DNA of 64,000 nucleotides from Chondrus crispus (lineage: Eukaryota; Rhodophyta; Florideophyceae; Gigartinales; Gigartinaceae): NCBI RefSeq assembly GCF_000350225.1, contig NW_005179018.1, forward strand, positions 157,056-221,055, given 5' to 3'. Both the position numbers and the translations under genes were made by a program. Shown here piece after piece: positions 31,843-43,628 of the stretch. The notes below the pieces were generated by a model, which searched no databases, was not told the DNA's origin, and saw only the letters and a program-made list of their open reading frames with translations. Position 1 is the first letter of the stretch, and each line of letters begins with the position of its first letter.

Positions 31843-34086
31843 ATGAAACCCGCTGCCTCAAGCAATCAGCGAGGCCGATTGTCTCAGCAGAATAGACCTC
31901 TGACATCTCGGAAGTCTAACAGCCAAGCACCTGGGGCTCAGGTTTCCGCAGAACGCCGGTCAGCTCCTCGTGTTGCAGCCAAAGCTACTCCCGCAGCGGC
32001 TGGGCAGGAATCCCGGCGGGTTTCAAGCAATACAGTCAGGACAGCTCAAGGCAGTCCACCATCTGACACGTTCTCGCTTCCCGTTCGAAGTCAGAGAAGT
32101 GGTCCGTCTGATGCAGCACCTCCGCGTGCGGGCAAGCGTAAGCGCTGCATCGGTTAGTCTCCGGGTGAAGACTTTTCCCTTTTGTTCGGGGATGGAGATC
32201 AACGCGAGGAAGATGAACACCCAGAACGCAAACGGGCGAACCGTCAGTTGTTCGAGCTTCATGGACGCGAGCCAGAGGAGGATGTCGACGAGAGTGTGCA
32301 GGCTAGTGCAGCAGAGATGGACGGGGTCGCCGAAACTCAAGTTGTGGAAGACGTTGTCGTTCCCACGCGGTGTGAGTCCATGGCAGGTTCCGTGCCGAGT
32401 CAGCCACGGGGCCCCCATTTGGTTCGAACACTTGAGGAAGACTCTAACCACGGAGTAGTTTGAGTCATGCGGGAACTGCATGCTCGTTTGGAGAAGCAGT
32501 TCGCCATTGAAAAAAAGTAAATTCTGGTGCAATCAAGGCTGTATCTTTTCGTGTCTCAACCTTAGAGCGGACGTTATCACGCTGCCAGGACGCCGTCAAC
32601 ATTGTTCTTTTGAATTGCGCCCTGCCGAAGACAGGAAAAGCAGCCGAGAAGGCCTCTTTAATCGACCTCCTTAGGCCCATGGAGGACATCTTTGCAGGGA
32701 AATTCATGTGCATTATCTTCACAAGAGCGTTGATAAATTGCACCATGAGAGTTCTTCCTCAGAGAAAGGAAGCGAGTGAATCCTTAGAGGGTGTGAGTCG
32801 TGACACACAATTTTCCGAGCTTCAATTAGACGTCAATAGTTGCAAAGTGTTGGGGTTCGGACTTTTACTTGTCTAGGTCCTTCTGTGGAAAAGGGACCCA
32901 AGCGAGGAAAAAACCGAAGAGCTGCTAGGTACGAAGCAAGCTCGTCAGTATCTGGTCCTACGAAAGGCTTGGGGGAAGAGCTTGCTTTCAAATGCAATGA
33001 ACAACCCGAGTATTGGGACGAAATCACTCGAAATGGTACATCCCAACATCCGCGGGAAGCTGAAGACCGCTAAGAAACATTTTTGGCTGCGGCCGGGCTA
33101 CATAAGGATGAGCACACTCGAGTCTTTCTTCAACGAAGAATTTGCTTCAACGGCCATCAAGAAGTCCCGGCGTGTGGCTCGGCGTCAAAGCGATAAGATG
33201 GGGGGAGATGAACCATTAGGAATCATCAAGAACGAGGACATTACGGTTGAGATTGTTCGCCGCGTTTTCAAGATGGGCAATCAGTTTCTAAACAAGTCCA
33301 GGGAGCTGGGGCGGAAGTCCTTCTTTCAAAACTTCTCATATGTTTTCCAAAGTGAAGTGGGAGTCTCATTCAAGTATGAGAATCCGCCTCACCCCAACAT
33401 GAAACTTCAAGATATCCTGGACGGAACCTGTCGTAGTGCTATGAAATCGGTCGCTGAGGTGAACCCCCTGAATTTGATAGCATGGAAGAAGCTGATTTCT
33501 GAAAGCGATCACTTCATATTTATCACTACGTATGATGTTGAGACGAAAGACAAGGATGGAAGGAAGGAGAAAAATTGTTATCCGACTCAATGCCATGCAC
33601 GTAGCCTTGAAGTTCTTGGTGGCTTTTACCAGGTGTGGCAGTGATGAAGACCTCTATTCAATATCCAAGGAATCCTTTCGTGTGATTTACATGACTGCTG
33701 TCCTGTTCCGGGAGGTCATGGTGATGAAGGTGATCACGGCGAGGGGTGCATTTTCTCGAAACGAGCAGATATTGCATGAAGTGGATGGCCAGGATCAGCA
33801 CAATGAATCATGGCGGTCGCGACTGAGATCGCTCTATTCAGATCTTTTGACTGAAGGACAGGGAGAAAAGCGGGGTGAGCTTCCACAGCAACTGTCCAGT
33901 ATTTTGAAGGAGAAGCTATTGATGTCCGTGGATATGTACAACTCCGTGCACGATCCCCCGGTCCGTTCAGGTTCACATCACGAGGATAACGATGATCTGA
34001 GCGTGGTGGATGATGAGGATGAAATACAGGCGGATCAAGTCGAAGACGATGAGGGTGTGGTCATGGTCCACGACTTCGATTTATAA
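31843..34086 (+). pseudogene. Unrecognised protein gene in several frames (multi-exon or decayed)
   Basis: I do not recognise it. A basic, Ser/Arg-rich segment opens at 31843 and, after a TAG at 32155-32157, the same frame continues with an acidic Glu-rich segment to 32463 and on to a TAA near 32518. The next piece, LERTLSRCQDAVNIVLLNCA at about 32556-32620, continues to 32873 in another frame; then 32982-33644 (KKHFWLRPGYIRMSTLESFF, RRVFKMGNQFLNKSREL), then 33532-34086, ending in an acidic tail and TAA at 34084-34086. The consistent strand, amino-acid composition and adjoining frames argue for one ancestral gene of about 600-700 codons. Introns could explain the frame changes, but I cannot place clear splice sites. 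The giant element inserted about 50 bases after its stop. Confidence 0.45.
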
Positions 34087-34142
34087 GGGGTCGTATTTGA
34101 TGTGATAGTGAAACTTCTTAGTTCACCAAAGTGATAAATGAG

Positions 34143-35200
34143 TGTAGTGCAATGTGTCTGGCAAGCCGCGAACACAGTCCGGCGGTCAAACAAAAAGAAG
34201 AAGACCAACAACAGCAACAACCACTGCCAATGGCACGCGCTACGGAGCGTTCGAGACTCCCTTTCCCCTTGTGTGGGCTTGCCGCCCACGGTAGCTCAAC
34301 TCCAACGGGGGGGGGGTTAAGGAAAGATGTCCGGCCCGGGAGGATAATGGTGGTAGAGACTTGTGAAGACTTGAGTGCTCGACGAGTGCGGGTTGGGCTT
34401 GTGTACGAGGATGTAACCGCGGTTCGCTGGGTTGTAAGGCCAATGCTCGACGAGTGTCCTCAGCACCTTGGGTATAATTCAAGGTCTTCGACGGGGGCTT
34501 TTTCAGCACTACCCGACGGGATCGTAACCGTGTAGCAACGCTACTACCGAGGTGTCGCCCGATGGCTAAAAACACCCTCACCAGCGCGATCGCGATCGCG
34601 ATCGCGGTAGGCAGTACCAACTCTGTCTTATACAGTAAGACCTTCGACGGAGACGTCGTTACAAAAGCCTTCCGACGAAACTTGAAACAGTAGCAGCGCT
34701 ACACAACGTGCTGCACGATGGCTAAAACACCTACACCGGATCGGTCGCAACCAACTCCAGTGGAACCAACACAGTTAAGGAAAAAATAGAGGTAGAGATA
34801 GAAAAGAATAGGGAAATAAAGGAAAAAGAAAAGGGAACCCCCGAGCGCAAAGGATAACGTAATCTGTGGTAAAAGAGAGCGTCTTGGGAAAGACGGACTT
34901 CGACCAAGGCGATATTCAACTCTGGCAACTCGGGTTACCTTTACTGACTTGGTGGTCAGAGGGCTGAGGTATATATCGCCCCGCCGGAGCCACTACAGTA
35001 GCTCGCGGCCCTATATCCTAGATCTAATCTAGTGTCAGCAAAATTAATGCCAACTAATTAACTAACTAAAATAAAATAATTAAAAATTAAAACTGTGCAA
35101 TTATTCACACGTGTGTCCCCCCCCCCAACCCGGACTACTTTTCATATCCAAATATTTTCCTTTCATTTCACCCCCTTGTAGAGCCCATTATTGCACTACA
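34143..35200 (-). mobile_element. 3' LTR of the giant chromovirus
   Basis: 1,058 bp, ends TGTAGTGCAAT/ATTGCACTACA. In element sense it carries a TATA-like CGATATATACC with an upstream GAGCTACTGTAGTGGCTC motif. It contains a longer CGATCG repeat (near 34585-34607) and a longer C run (near 35118) than the 5' LTR. Internal repeat modules carry palindromes GTAGCAACGCTAC and GTAGCAGCGCTAC. Confidence 0.93.
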
Positions 35201-35212
35201 TATTCTCCTCCT
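35201..35212 (-). promoter_or_regulatory. Polypurine tract of the giant chromovirus
   Basis: On the minus strand AGGAGGAGAATA abuts the 3' LTR start TGTAGTGC. The copy at 26760-26771 has AGAAGGGGGATA in the same place. This primes plus-strand cDNA in related elements. Confidence 0.75.
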
Positions 35213-35325
35213 GAGCGCCCTTGTACAGCGCCAAGCCATCGTATAATCTCCTGCCGTTCCTTACCGTGTTTCCCAACCGTCAATGACTCTGCGCGGCGTT
35301 GTTGCAAGGGTAAGACGAAAATACC

Positions 35326-37181
35326 ATGCTTCCTTCTCCGTCGGAACACTCGGACGATAGTGCCACCCGTAAGCGTCCCGGTGTGGGGTTTCCTCGCAAG
35401 CCCGAAGTGCCCCGGGGTCTTCCTTCCAGACCCCGTCTACCTCCTGTTATCAACCCTACCGAACCGGCCTCTCATCCGGGCTACCATTCTTCTTGGGTAG
35501 CCCGTCGATACCCCTCGCTCGATGAGCTACAAGACAAATCCATGCGTGAACATCCTTCCCTATTTGCCTCTGCCCAGTGGTTCTCCTCCGTGGGCGTCCG
35601 CGATGTTGCCGACATCGAACATAGTTTTGCAGACGGCGCTGGCATGTTACCCGGTCAACTACTCCTACAAGCCATTTGCACTTTTGACTGGCGCGCCCGC
35701 ATTGCCATTTCTACCTCCATCATTCGTCACTCCTCTCCACGCGGCCTCCGCACCTTGTCCCTGCGATTCATGAACACTGTACTCGCCCGGCTTGACCTCC
35801 ATTTGACCGACACCCTTATTCCTCCTTCCTTCGGTTGCGACACGTGGAGATTCCGCACGGAGGGGGAGGGCCATTATCTTGACAGTCTCCTCAGTTGGAC
35901 ACAGGGTGACCCCGTACTGGAAACGGACCGCTTATGGCATAAACAATTGACAGTGACGAATGACGCAATGTCGTGGACGCGTGCGATTCTCCCTGTTAAT
36001 TTCCGGCGCATGAAACGCGGGAACTTCTCCTTCTTCCAACACACCGTTCGGTACGAGCGCAAAATGAGGTCGGACACAGGATACTTCCTGGCATAGGAAA
36101 TGATCGAGGCGGGGGAGATCGCGCGATCACACTACGTCAACCGATATCTGCAGCTTCCCTCATGGTGGGGTCAGTTTAAAGTCTGCCAAGGATTTTGGTC
36201 GGAATTGGACCCCCATCCTTACATACTTCGGCAGCCACCTGAACGACCCCCCACACGGGTTGTGGGTTGTCTTCATGGCTGAGTGGTGCGTGAAGGTCGC
36301 TGGCACCTTTCTTTGGGAGGCGTATGATTGTTGGCGTCTGTTTTACCTTCCCCCGAAGCTCGTTGAGCTCATGTGCCTTCTGGATTACACTGTCCCCCTG
36401 GGTGGCGCCGACACCGACCTCGAGTTGCACTCACTGCTCGACAGGATTGGGCAGATCGACTGGGACAGCGTTCCCCCTTACAACTCTTTCCGCTCCTTCG
36501 CAAAGCTACGTCCCTCCTTTTCTCCTGGACGTAGTCACAGCGCGGCGGGCGACTTCGTCTGGTTTAACCCCTGGACGTCGACGTTGTGCTCGTCCTCAGA
36601 AGCTCGACTGAGTCGACAGTTCGGGAATCGAATCCCCATCCCCGACACAGTTCCCGAGCGAGGTGTGGACCCTCGTGCAGAGAGCGTGTGCTCTCGACCG
36701 TCCGGCCCTTCGTCTCCTCGTTCCGCGGTCCAACCTTCCACGCCGGACGTACAGTCCCCAACGCCTTGTCTCACCGACCCGTCTTTGCCTGCAAATTCCA
36801 CCTCAGCCGGCTCGTTCACTGCCACGCCCCCCTCCGGTGTGTCCATCCACGAGCGAAAGTCCTCCTCGCGTCTTGTCTCCCTCAACAAACTCAACTGAAA
36901 CCCTACCAGTCCGGGAAGTGTCGCCGTCTGACGTGGGTCCGACCCCACGTCAGACTTTCTCTGTACGTGAGGAACCACTCGTCACGCCTGCCTTGGCTCT
37001 TCTTTCACCCTCAGTTCCCAAAGAAAAGAACACCGCCTCAGGCGTCTATCATCGACTTCTCCGGGCCCATGGCGTAGAGGCAGAGGCGCTGCAGGGTGCA
37101 ACTCTGGAGGACCTACGCGTCCTCGCCCGTCTCCTCACCTCTCTGCCGAAGGAAAGCGGCTCCGGTTCTCCGTCCCGTTGA
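35326..37181 (+). pseudogene. Antisense accessory ORF of the giant chromovirus (most complete copy)
   Basis: Unknown protein of about 600 residues, read opposite to gag-pol from an ATG about 125 bases inside the 3' LTR. Frame 1 (35326-36096, stop TAG, then on to about 36180) holds RRYPSLDELQDKSMREHPSL, VRDVADIEHSFADGAGMLPG and RTEGEG. The reading then continues in the +1 frame (MAEWCVKVAGTF, LDYTVPLGGADTD, AAGDFVWFNPWTSTL; ORF to 36898) and, after another shift, the C-terminal helix YHRLLRAHGVEAEALQGAT (ends TGA at 37181). Copies at 10414 and 26870 share it. There is a Pro/Ser-rich linker before the C-terminal helix; I see no signal peptide, membrane span, zinc knuckle or catalytic motif. It could be a regulatory, packaging or captured host protein. 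Confidence 0.7.
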
Positions 37182-40100
37182 TCTGCTGTTCACGGCCGAT
37201 CCGTCATGACCCATTTTCGCATCATTACCCCCCTTGTGAGAGTAAATATGCGTTCTCTCCTCCTCAGCTTCCTCCTCTCTTTTTTTCTTTTTTCTTTTTC
37301 ATTTTCTTTGCAACATTCCTCCATCCGTCTCCGGTCACACCTTGGTCCGTAGACTTACTCCTCTTATTGTATGCACCCCGCCCTTGCGTTCGCATATCAT
37401 CTTCTGTCAATCTCCTCCTCTTTTTTCCAATTTGCTTCTCTTTACCGCAGCCCTGGCGCGGCTTTTCCTCCTTTCTAATCAGGTCAACAAATATCTGCAA
37501 GTAGTATGACAACGAGAGCCCTACTTCACCTACAACCCATTGCGAGCGGTGTGGCATTCACAATACCTTCGTATTCCATCCCTTGGGCGGGCTCAGCGAG
37601 CGCTGTGCGGCAGAGGCGTAGATCCAATTAATTCGACTCGAATAAAGGGGATATTGGTCGAGACGTCCGGTGTTCATTTTACGCTCCTCGGGCGTCTGGA
37701 GCATGCGCTTGCTAGGGGTTGTGCTTGTCCTGTTGAGTCTTAAGGCTTTCGATGCTGTTATTTTGAGCTTCAATTAAATCCAAACTTCCCCCTTGTCCCT
37801 TCTCAAGATTCAGTTCTGCCCTCTGCCGTTTTGCTCCCTCCGCGACAACTATCCCTCGAAGCGGAAATTTTCGGTCGTGTAGCTGCCATGCGGTTCGGTG
37901 AATGCTTGATCAAATCTTCCAGTTTTCCAATACCTGCCTCCACAAGATGGGTTTTTTCTTGGCATTCCGCGATCGACAACGACGAAAGATTTGGCGGGAC
38001 CCGCGGCTTCCCTCAAATCATCTTCTATAGGAATGGTGACTTTTCTGTCCGTGGCGTACTGTGGTGTTAGGTGAAATGAATTCACTTACACCCCTTGGGG
38101 AGACTCCCCAAACGTGATTCTGTCTCATAAATGACTTCTGAGAGATTGTCCCCTTCTTCTCTTCTGAGGCACCTGCGGTCCTCTGCTCGTTGCGCAAGTT
38201 CACAAATGGCTTTTGAAGTCACGGAATCGATTGTCCACTGGGCGGCAGGGTTGTCTTTTCGCGTTTCCGAGGACTAAGCCTTCGCGTCACACGTCCTGCA
38301 GACCCTGAGACGTGTCCCCATGTGACCCTCGTGTGCGTTGCGAAAATGATGTGTCGCTTCTCTTATCGAGTGGTACTTAACAAGTACTTGAGGGGCCTCC
38401 TGCAGTAGCCCCCTCTCAATCTTCTCCTCATCGAGGTCACGTTCAGGGTTCTCAACTCATTTGTAAAAATAGGCCTGTCCTTATCACGATAGAAAAAAGA
38501 GAAGGCTCGAAAAACCTGTTCTCTTCGTTGGAGTGGTTCCCACCGCGATAGTTGTACGGGACGTCCGTCTGGAGATCGTTGAGAAGTTCCGGTTGAGTTC
38601 GTCGCGCGGGTAAGCGTTCGCGGATCGTGTTGACGGGCCTTATGTAGTCATCCCATTTCTTCCCCTCTTTTAGCTTGAACTCCTCCTCGTTCTTCCCTTT
38701 TCTCGTAGACTGGCGAGTCGGTGTACGTCGTGCCGAGTCGTGTCGTCGATACCAAAAAAATGAAAGCACAGCAAAACAGGGGTTGAAACACAACCAGATT
38801 AAGCAACCGACAAATAAACGGTGGACCTCCTCAGTATCGGCGGCGAGCCGATTTTCGTTATCATTGTACGGAAACGGCGAGCGAACAATTCACCTACTCC
38901 GTGCAGTATAGTTTCGTGCGGTAACTCGCGCACCTTTCCAGGTGGTTTACGCCGCTGACGGACCAAAAGTCTCCGCCCTTGCTTGTGCCACGACATCCCC
39001 CTTTCCGACGAGCGACAGCAATACGCTCCTTCAATTTCGTGCGTGACTCCAGTCACTGCATTATATACATGTATATATATATATTCTTTTTATGTTCTTC
39101 GGACATCCTTCCAGCTCCTCACCCAGCACATTATTCCTGACAGGCCCAGGGATTCTCGATATTTGGCGTCTTTGAAAAACGAACAGGCACTTGGCTTTCC
39201 GTCTCCGCTTGAACCAACGCGTCGTAGATTAGTGGCGATCGTCGGTTCGCAAGTCTTCCTTCCAAGAAAGTCGACCGGCGCACGTCGCGCGGCTTTCTTT
39301 CCGCTCCCCGTGGTTCTGGGTTTGTGCTTTGCATGTCACAAAAGGAACGAGAAAAGACAAAAAACGAAAACAAAACAAAAGCAAAAGAAGAGAAAGAAGG
39401 ACTTGGGGGGGTAGGCGGGTACATAGGTCGCTCGTGGGACGAAAAAAATGTGCGCGCGGTGAAACCCATCCTTGCTGATTGTGTTGACACATTAATCTTC
39501 TCGTCGATGACAGAGTCCGTCGTGTAATTGCTCGCGTGATACCATGAGCTTGCCACACGGTGTTGCTTCTTCGGCTCTCCCTCAATTGCGAACAGCCCGC
39601 GACGCGTGGCGTCGTTTGGTGCATCCTGGCAGGCTTGTCTGAAGTCTTTTTGCGACGATCGTCGGTCGTCTACCAGACGATCTATTTCCTTCTACTTCTC
39701 CTCGGTAACGAGGTCCTGTTGAGCGATACAAACAAAACAAAAATATTGATGACAAAGGAAAATCAGAAACCCGTTAGAGGTGGTACCGCGCGCACGACTG
39801 CTGTACGTCATCGACGTTCCCATCAGGACTTCCTTGCGACTCAGTCTGAGCATGGGCAGCGTCGGTTGCGTGTTGCAGCCCGTCGCAGATGCTCGAACTT
39901 GACTTCGCGAATATCTTCACGTGCTATACTCTCGACCAGGGGTATCGTTCCTTTAACTTTTGCAAAATTCACACTGCACTTCTACTTCTGTGTTTCGCAT
40001 TTTCCCGTGCGACAATTGTCCGTTTGTCCATTCTTAAAATGCCCCATAAAATTTTCATCAAATCAAATTGGACCGGGGCGGATCACTGATCCAAACGTCA

Positions 40101-40364
40101 TATCACGTGCGCACGACTGCGACGCGCGATCATACGTAATTTGCGTATTATCTCCACCGGAGACTACAGTAACTCCTCCATTTCTTTGGAGGGCGACACT
40201 CGCCGCTCTCTACATGTGCAGCCGTCAAGGGAAAATTGCCTATCTCACATCTTCTCTCCATCTCCTCACTCTCTGCTGTCCCGACTCCTGTGAGCACCAC
40301 TCTTCCCTGTCTTCGCGCCGCGTCTCAAAGTACCAATTCCAACTTGACGACATCCAAACGGGTG
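37182..40364. other. About 3.2 kb between the antisense ORF and the chromodomain, no recognised gene
   Basis: T/C-rich on the plus strand just after the ORF (37260-37330), a TATATATA microsatellite at about 39062-39083, an A-rich tract AAAACAAAACAAAAGCAAAA near 39367, and scattered ORFs without motifs. A minus-strand frame 38452-38793 is Arg/Glu-rich but matches nothing I know. Likely the long 3' untranslated region of the element in minus sense. Confidence 0.5.
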
Positions 40365-40757
40365 TTACCCCGCTTGGGCGCGTCCGACTTGCGGCGGCAA
40401 GGATAACTTCTTCCTTCGGAAATATCTCACCACGGCGCTGCGCAGTAATTGCACGACTGGTTCCCACGTCCCATCCTTCGTCTCATATCCATAGCATTTC
40501 ACTCTGAGGACTAATTCCTCATCTTGATACCCGTGATCGATGATCTTTTCTATCACGTACTCGGCATTCTCATTTTCTTCCTCACGCCCTGGGTTACTTT
40601 CTTCCCCCTCCTGAAGATTCTCCGACTCCTCCAACTCTTCTGAGATAGTTGTCCTCTGTAGATCTTGCGGTGTCTCCGCTGACGGGTTTCGACTGACAAC
40701 ATCTTCCTTGTCCTCTAACATCTGCGCTCGCGTGGGAGGACCTTCCTCACTCTCCAT
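40365..40757 (-). CDS. Chromodomain-bearing C-terminus of the giant element's Pol
   Basis: After an acidic linker (many Glu/Ser) comes EYVIEKIIDHGYQ...RVKCYGYETKDGTWEP...VVRYF, a chromodomain: EYxVEKI start, the GY turn, TWEP and a closing helix. In chromoviruses this domain follows integrase and steers integration toward methylated histone H3, that is heterochromatin. It starts about 50 bases after the integrase ORF stop in another frame, so the fusion is now broken. The usual W before GY is Cys/Tyr here, so methyl-lysine binding may be weakened. Confidence 0.85.
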   Translation of the reverse strand: MESEEGPPTRAQMLEDKEDVVSRNPSAETPQDLQRTTISEELEESENLQEGEESNPGREEENENAEYVIEKIIDHGYQDEELVLRVKCYGYETKDGTWEPVVQLLRSAVVRYFRRKKLSLPPQVGRAQAG

Positions 40758-40808
40758 CGCGTCGCGTTTTTGATTCCCCTCGCGTCCGCTGAGAAACTGT
40801 AGAGCCTG

Positions 40809-42104
40809 TCATAGGCCTGATATCGGCATGTAGTCCATGGGACTAGGGGCTAATTCGACTCTATCTTGCGACACGCACTCTTCTTGGTCGCCTATGGCGA
40901 TGACAACCGTGGTTTTATCTGATTTCTTGACTGCGTACGGTCCCGTAGCAACTTGTGCCAGCTTGTGTCTAGGTTCTGTTGCGGTCCCCTGTTCCTTCAG
41001 GAGAAAAACGTAGGATCCTGAAGGGATGTCATACTTCGGCTTGCGAAGCCTTGCGTCAAAGTTTCGCTTGTAGCGCGCTTCTTCTTTTCGCAGGCTCTTA
41101 TCAGCGCCTTTCATCAGGCTTTCCAACCACGACTGCCATTTCAGGTAGTACGCTCGATTCGAGCTAAATCCTTCCAAACTCGGCTGTGCTTGTAACGCAA
41201 TGCTTCTAGGCGCCCGAGCTAATACCAGCTCGAAGGGCGCAATGTTCGTAGTTCGATGAACTTGCGTGTTGTATGCGAACGTCACAGCGTCGCTAAATAG
41301 GTCCCAGTACTTGGGATGCTCTCCAACATATTTTCGCAACGCGGAAGTCAGCGTGCGGTTAGATCTCTCAACTTGGCCGTTGGCTTGCGGGTGGTACGTA
41401 GTCGTGAACAGATGGCGTATGCCGAGAATTCGGCAGACGTTCTGAAAGAACCGGGCCGTGAACTGTGTTCCATTGTCGGACAGCAGCTTGACCGGTGGTC
41501 CGTACACGAATACCCAATGGTGAACGAAGGCTTGTGCGATGTGCGCAGCTGATTTCTTCTTCAACGGTACGGTTCGTACCAGTTTCGAGTATCGATCGCT
41601 GATCACGAGAATATACCGATTTCCTCGTTTAGTTGTAATTAGCTCGCCGAGGATGTCGATGGCGAGAAACTCCAGGGGAGCTTTGGGCGTGAACAGTTTC
41701 ATTTCCTTCGTGTTTTTTCTTAACTTCACCCTTTCCCGCGCACATGCGGCGCAATTCTTCGCGACTGCATAGCAGTCTAGGGCCATCGTAGGCCAATAAA
41801 AATATCTTCTCAATGTCTTGTAAAGTTTCCTGCCTCCCGGGTGTCTTGCCAATTTCGCGTAGTGGCTCAACCCTACGACGCGTTCCTTTAACGATTGTGG
41901 TATCACCACTTGTACAAACTCCGCCGCGATACGGCATAGAGTTCCTTCGAGTTCCTCGGTCTTCATGCTGAAAGTTCTCACCTTTCCGGCGTCCATTTCT
42001 TCCTTGATGCGATTGCAGAAGGGGTCGACGGCTTGCTCGCGAATGAGCTCCTCCGGAGTGACAGCTTGGAATTGATAGAGGCGATCAGAACCGGCCCCCC
42101 TCAA
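40809..42104 (-). CDS. Ty3/gypsy integrase of the giant element
   Basis: Intact 431-residue frame. Zinc-binding N-domain [18 protein letters not shown] then CAACARERV; catalytic core with Asp in LAIDILGEL, Asp in [14 protein letters not shown], Glu in [15 protein letters not shown]; then [16 protein letters not shown] and [10 protein letters not shown], the GPY/F module typical of chromoviruses. The D-D-E triad and HHCC are all present. It joins upstream RNase H through a 1-base shift at a G run near 42100. Nearest in organisation to the 25011-25795 fragment. Confidence 0.95.
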   Translation of the reverse strand: MRGAGSDRLYQFQAVTPEELIREQAVDPFCNRIKEEMDAGKVRTFSMKTEELEGTLCRIAAEFVQVVIPQSLKERVVGLSHYAKLARHPGGRKLYKTLRRYFYWPTMALDCYAVAKNCAACARERVKLRKNTKEMKLFTPKAPLEFLAIDILGELITTKRGNRYILVISDRYSKLVRTVPLKKKSAAHIAQAFVHHWVFVYGPPVKLLSDNGTQFTARFFQNVCRILGIRHLFTTTYHPQANGQVERSNRTLTSALRKYVGEHPKYWDLFSDAVTFAYNTQVHRTTNIAPFELVLARAPRSIALQAQPSLEGFSSNRAYYLKWQSWLESLMKGADKSLRKEEARYKRNFDARLRKPKYDIPSGSYVFLLKEQGTATEPRHKLAQVATGPYAVKKSDKTTVVIAIGDQEECVSQDRVELAPSPMDYMPISGL

Positions 42105-43628
42105 GAGCGAGGATGTCGTCTAACGCGTCAAAACTGTCCTCGTCCTCCACTGTTCCCTCGGCCGGTTTGGCCATAAAGCATGGGATTTCGTCGTCGATTT
42201 CGTCGACGGTTTCTCCTGCGGTCCGCAATCTTGACAGGGCATCAGCTTGACTATTCGCCTTGCCCTTTTTGTACTTGATTTCGAAATCGAATTCCAAGAG
42301 GCGGAGCCTCCATCGGGTTAATCTCCCGCTGGGGTCGGTTACGTTCATCAACTACCTCAATGATGCATGGTCGGTATGCACAATGAAGTGCTCGCCATAT
42401 AGATATGGTCTTAAAGTCTGTACGGCCCATATTACCGCTAGAAATTCTTTTTCTGATACAGAATAGTTTCTCTCGGCTGCAGGTAACGTTCTTGAAAAGA
42501 ACCCGATGGGATTACGTTGCGCATCCGGATGCGTTTGAAATAGTGCAGCGCCTATTTGATAGTCGCTTGCATCGGTATCTACCGAGTAGGGTAGGTCTTT
42601 CTTCGGCAACGCCAACACCAGCGGTGCCAAGATGGCGTCCTTGAGCTTATGAAAAGCTTTTTTGCACGGTTCGTCGAACCGTTCCAACTGGACCGGTTGT
42701 CCTTTATTCAGTAGTTGGTTTAGAGGTTGCGCAATTTTCGCATAATGCGGAACGAACCTGCGGTAGACATTTCAAAGTCCCAGGAAGCTTCTAAGCTGTG
42801 TCTGTGTTCGCGGGTACCGCACTTGATCCAACGCGGCGGTTCGCACATCGACTTCTAGCGTACCTGGGCGGACGACGTGGCCCAGGTACTTGATCTTTTC
42901 CACGAAAAATTCCCACTTGCCGAGTTTGAGCTTGACGCCTGCCTTTTACAATACGGAAAGTATTTCATCCACGTGCATGATGTGCTCCTCCCACGACTTG
43001 CTAAAAATTATTATGTCGTCTTGATACACCAAACAGAATTTCCAACGGAACGGGAGAGCAGGATGTCCATTGCTCTCTGGAACGTCGCTGGCGCGTTGGT
43101 TAGCCGGAAGGGAATTCTTGAGAAGCAAGACAGACTTGAGTGACACGAAAATGCGGTCTTGTCGCGGTCGCATTCAGGGATAGGCATCTGCCAATATCCC
43201 GAAATCGCGTCCAACGCGGAGAAAACCTTGGTGTCACCAAGCGAGTCTAGAAACTCATCCATGCGCGGTAAAGGGTACGTGTGCTTCACCGTCACTGCGT
43301 TCAGCCTGCGGTAGTCTACGCAAAAACGCATTGACCCGTCCGGCTTGGGAACCAGCAACACGGGCGATGCCCATTCTGACTGCGCTGGTTCTATCACTCC
43401 TGCCTCTAACATCTTCTGCACTTCTGCATCTTCTACTTCGCGGGCTTTAGGCCCGGCCGGATACGGGGCTTGTGCGATGAGACGAGTCTCGGGGATCAAC
43501 TCGATCCGATGGACTGTGGTATTAGTTTCGCCAAGCGTCCCATCCCACATCCTTGAATACTTCTTCAACATCCGACGGAACCGCTCGCGCAGCCGTCCCG
43601 GCACGTGGCTCAGGTTGAGGTCCTCCAC
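42085..43628 (-). pseudogene. Reverse transcriptase and RNase H of the giant element
   Basis: RT: IEPAQSEWASPVLLVPKPDG and RFCVDYRRLNAVT (about 43400-43310), FSALDAISGYWQMPI (first Asp, about 43230), then a frameshift near 43150 and the polymerase box VYQDDIIIF (about 43022-43000). The frame then runs to 42085 with only point stops: thumb KIKYLGHVV, RNase H SVDTDASDYQIGAALF (about 42575), SEKEFLAVIWA (Glu), IVHTDHASL and ADALSRL. In-frame stops at about 42948, 42770 and 42352 are single codons with the frame unchanged on both sides. YQDD instead of Y[IVL]DD keeps both catalytic aspartates. Confidence 0.9.
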
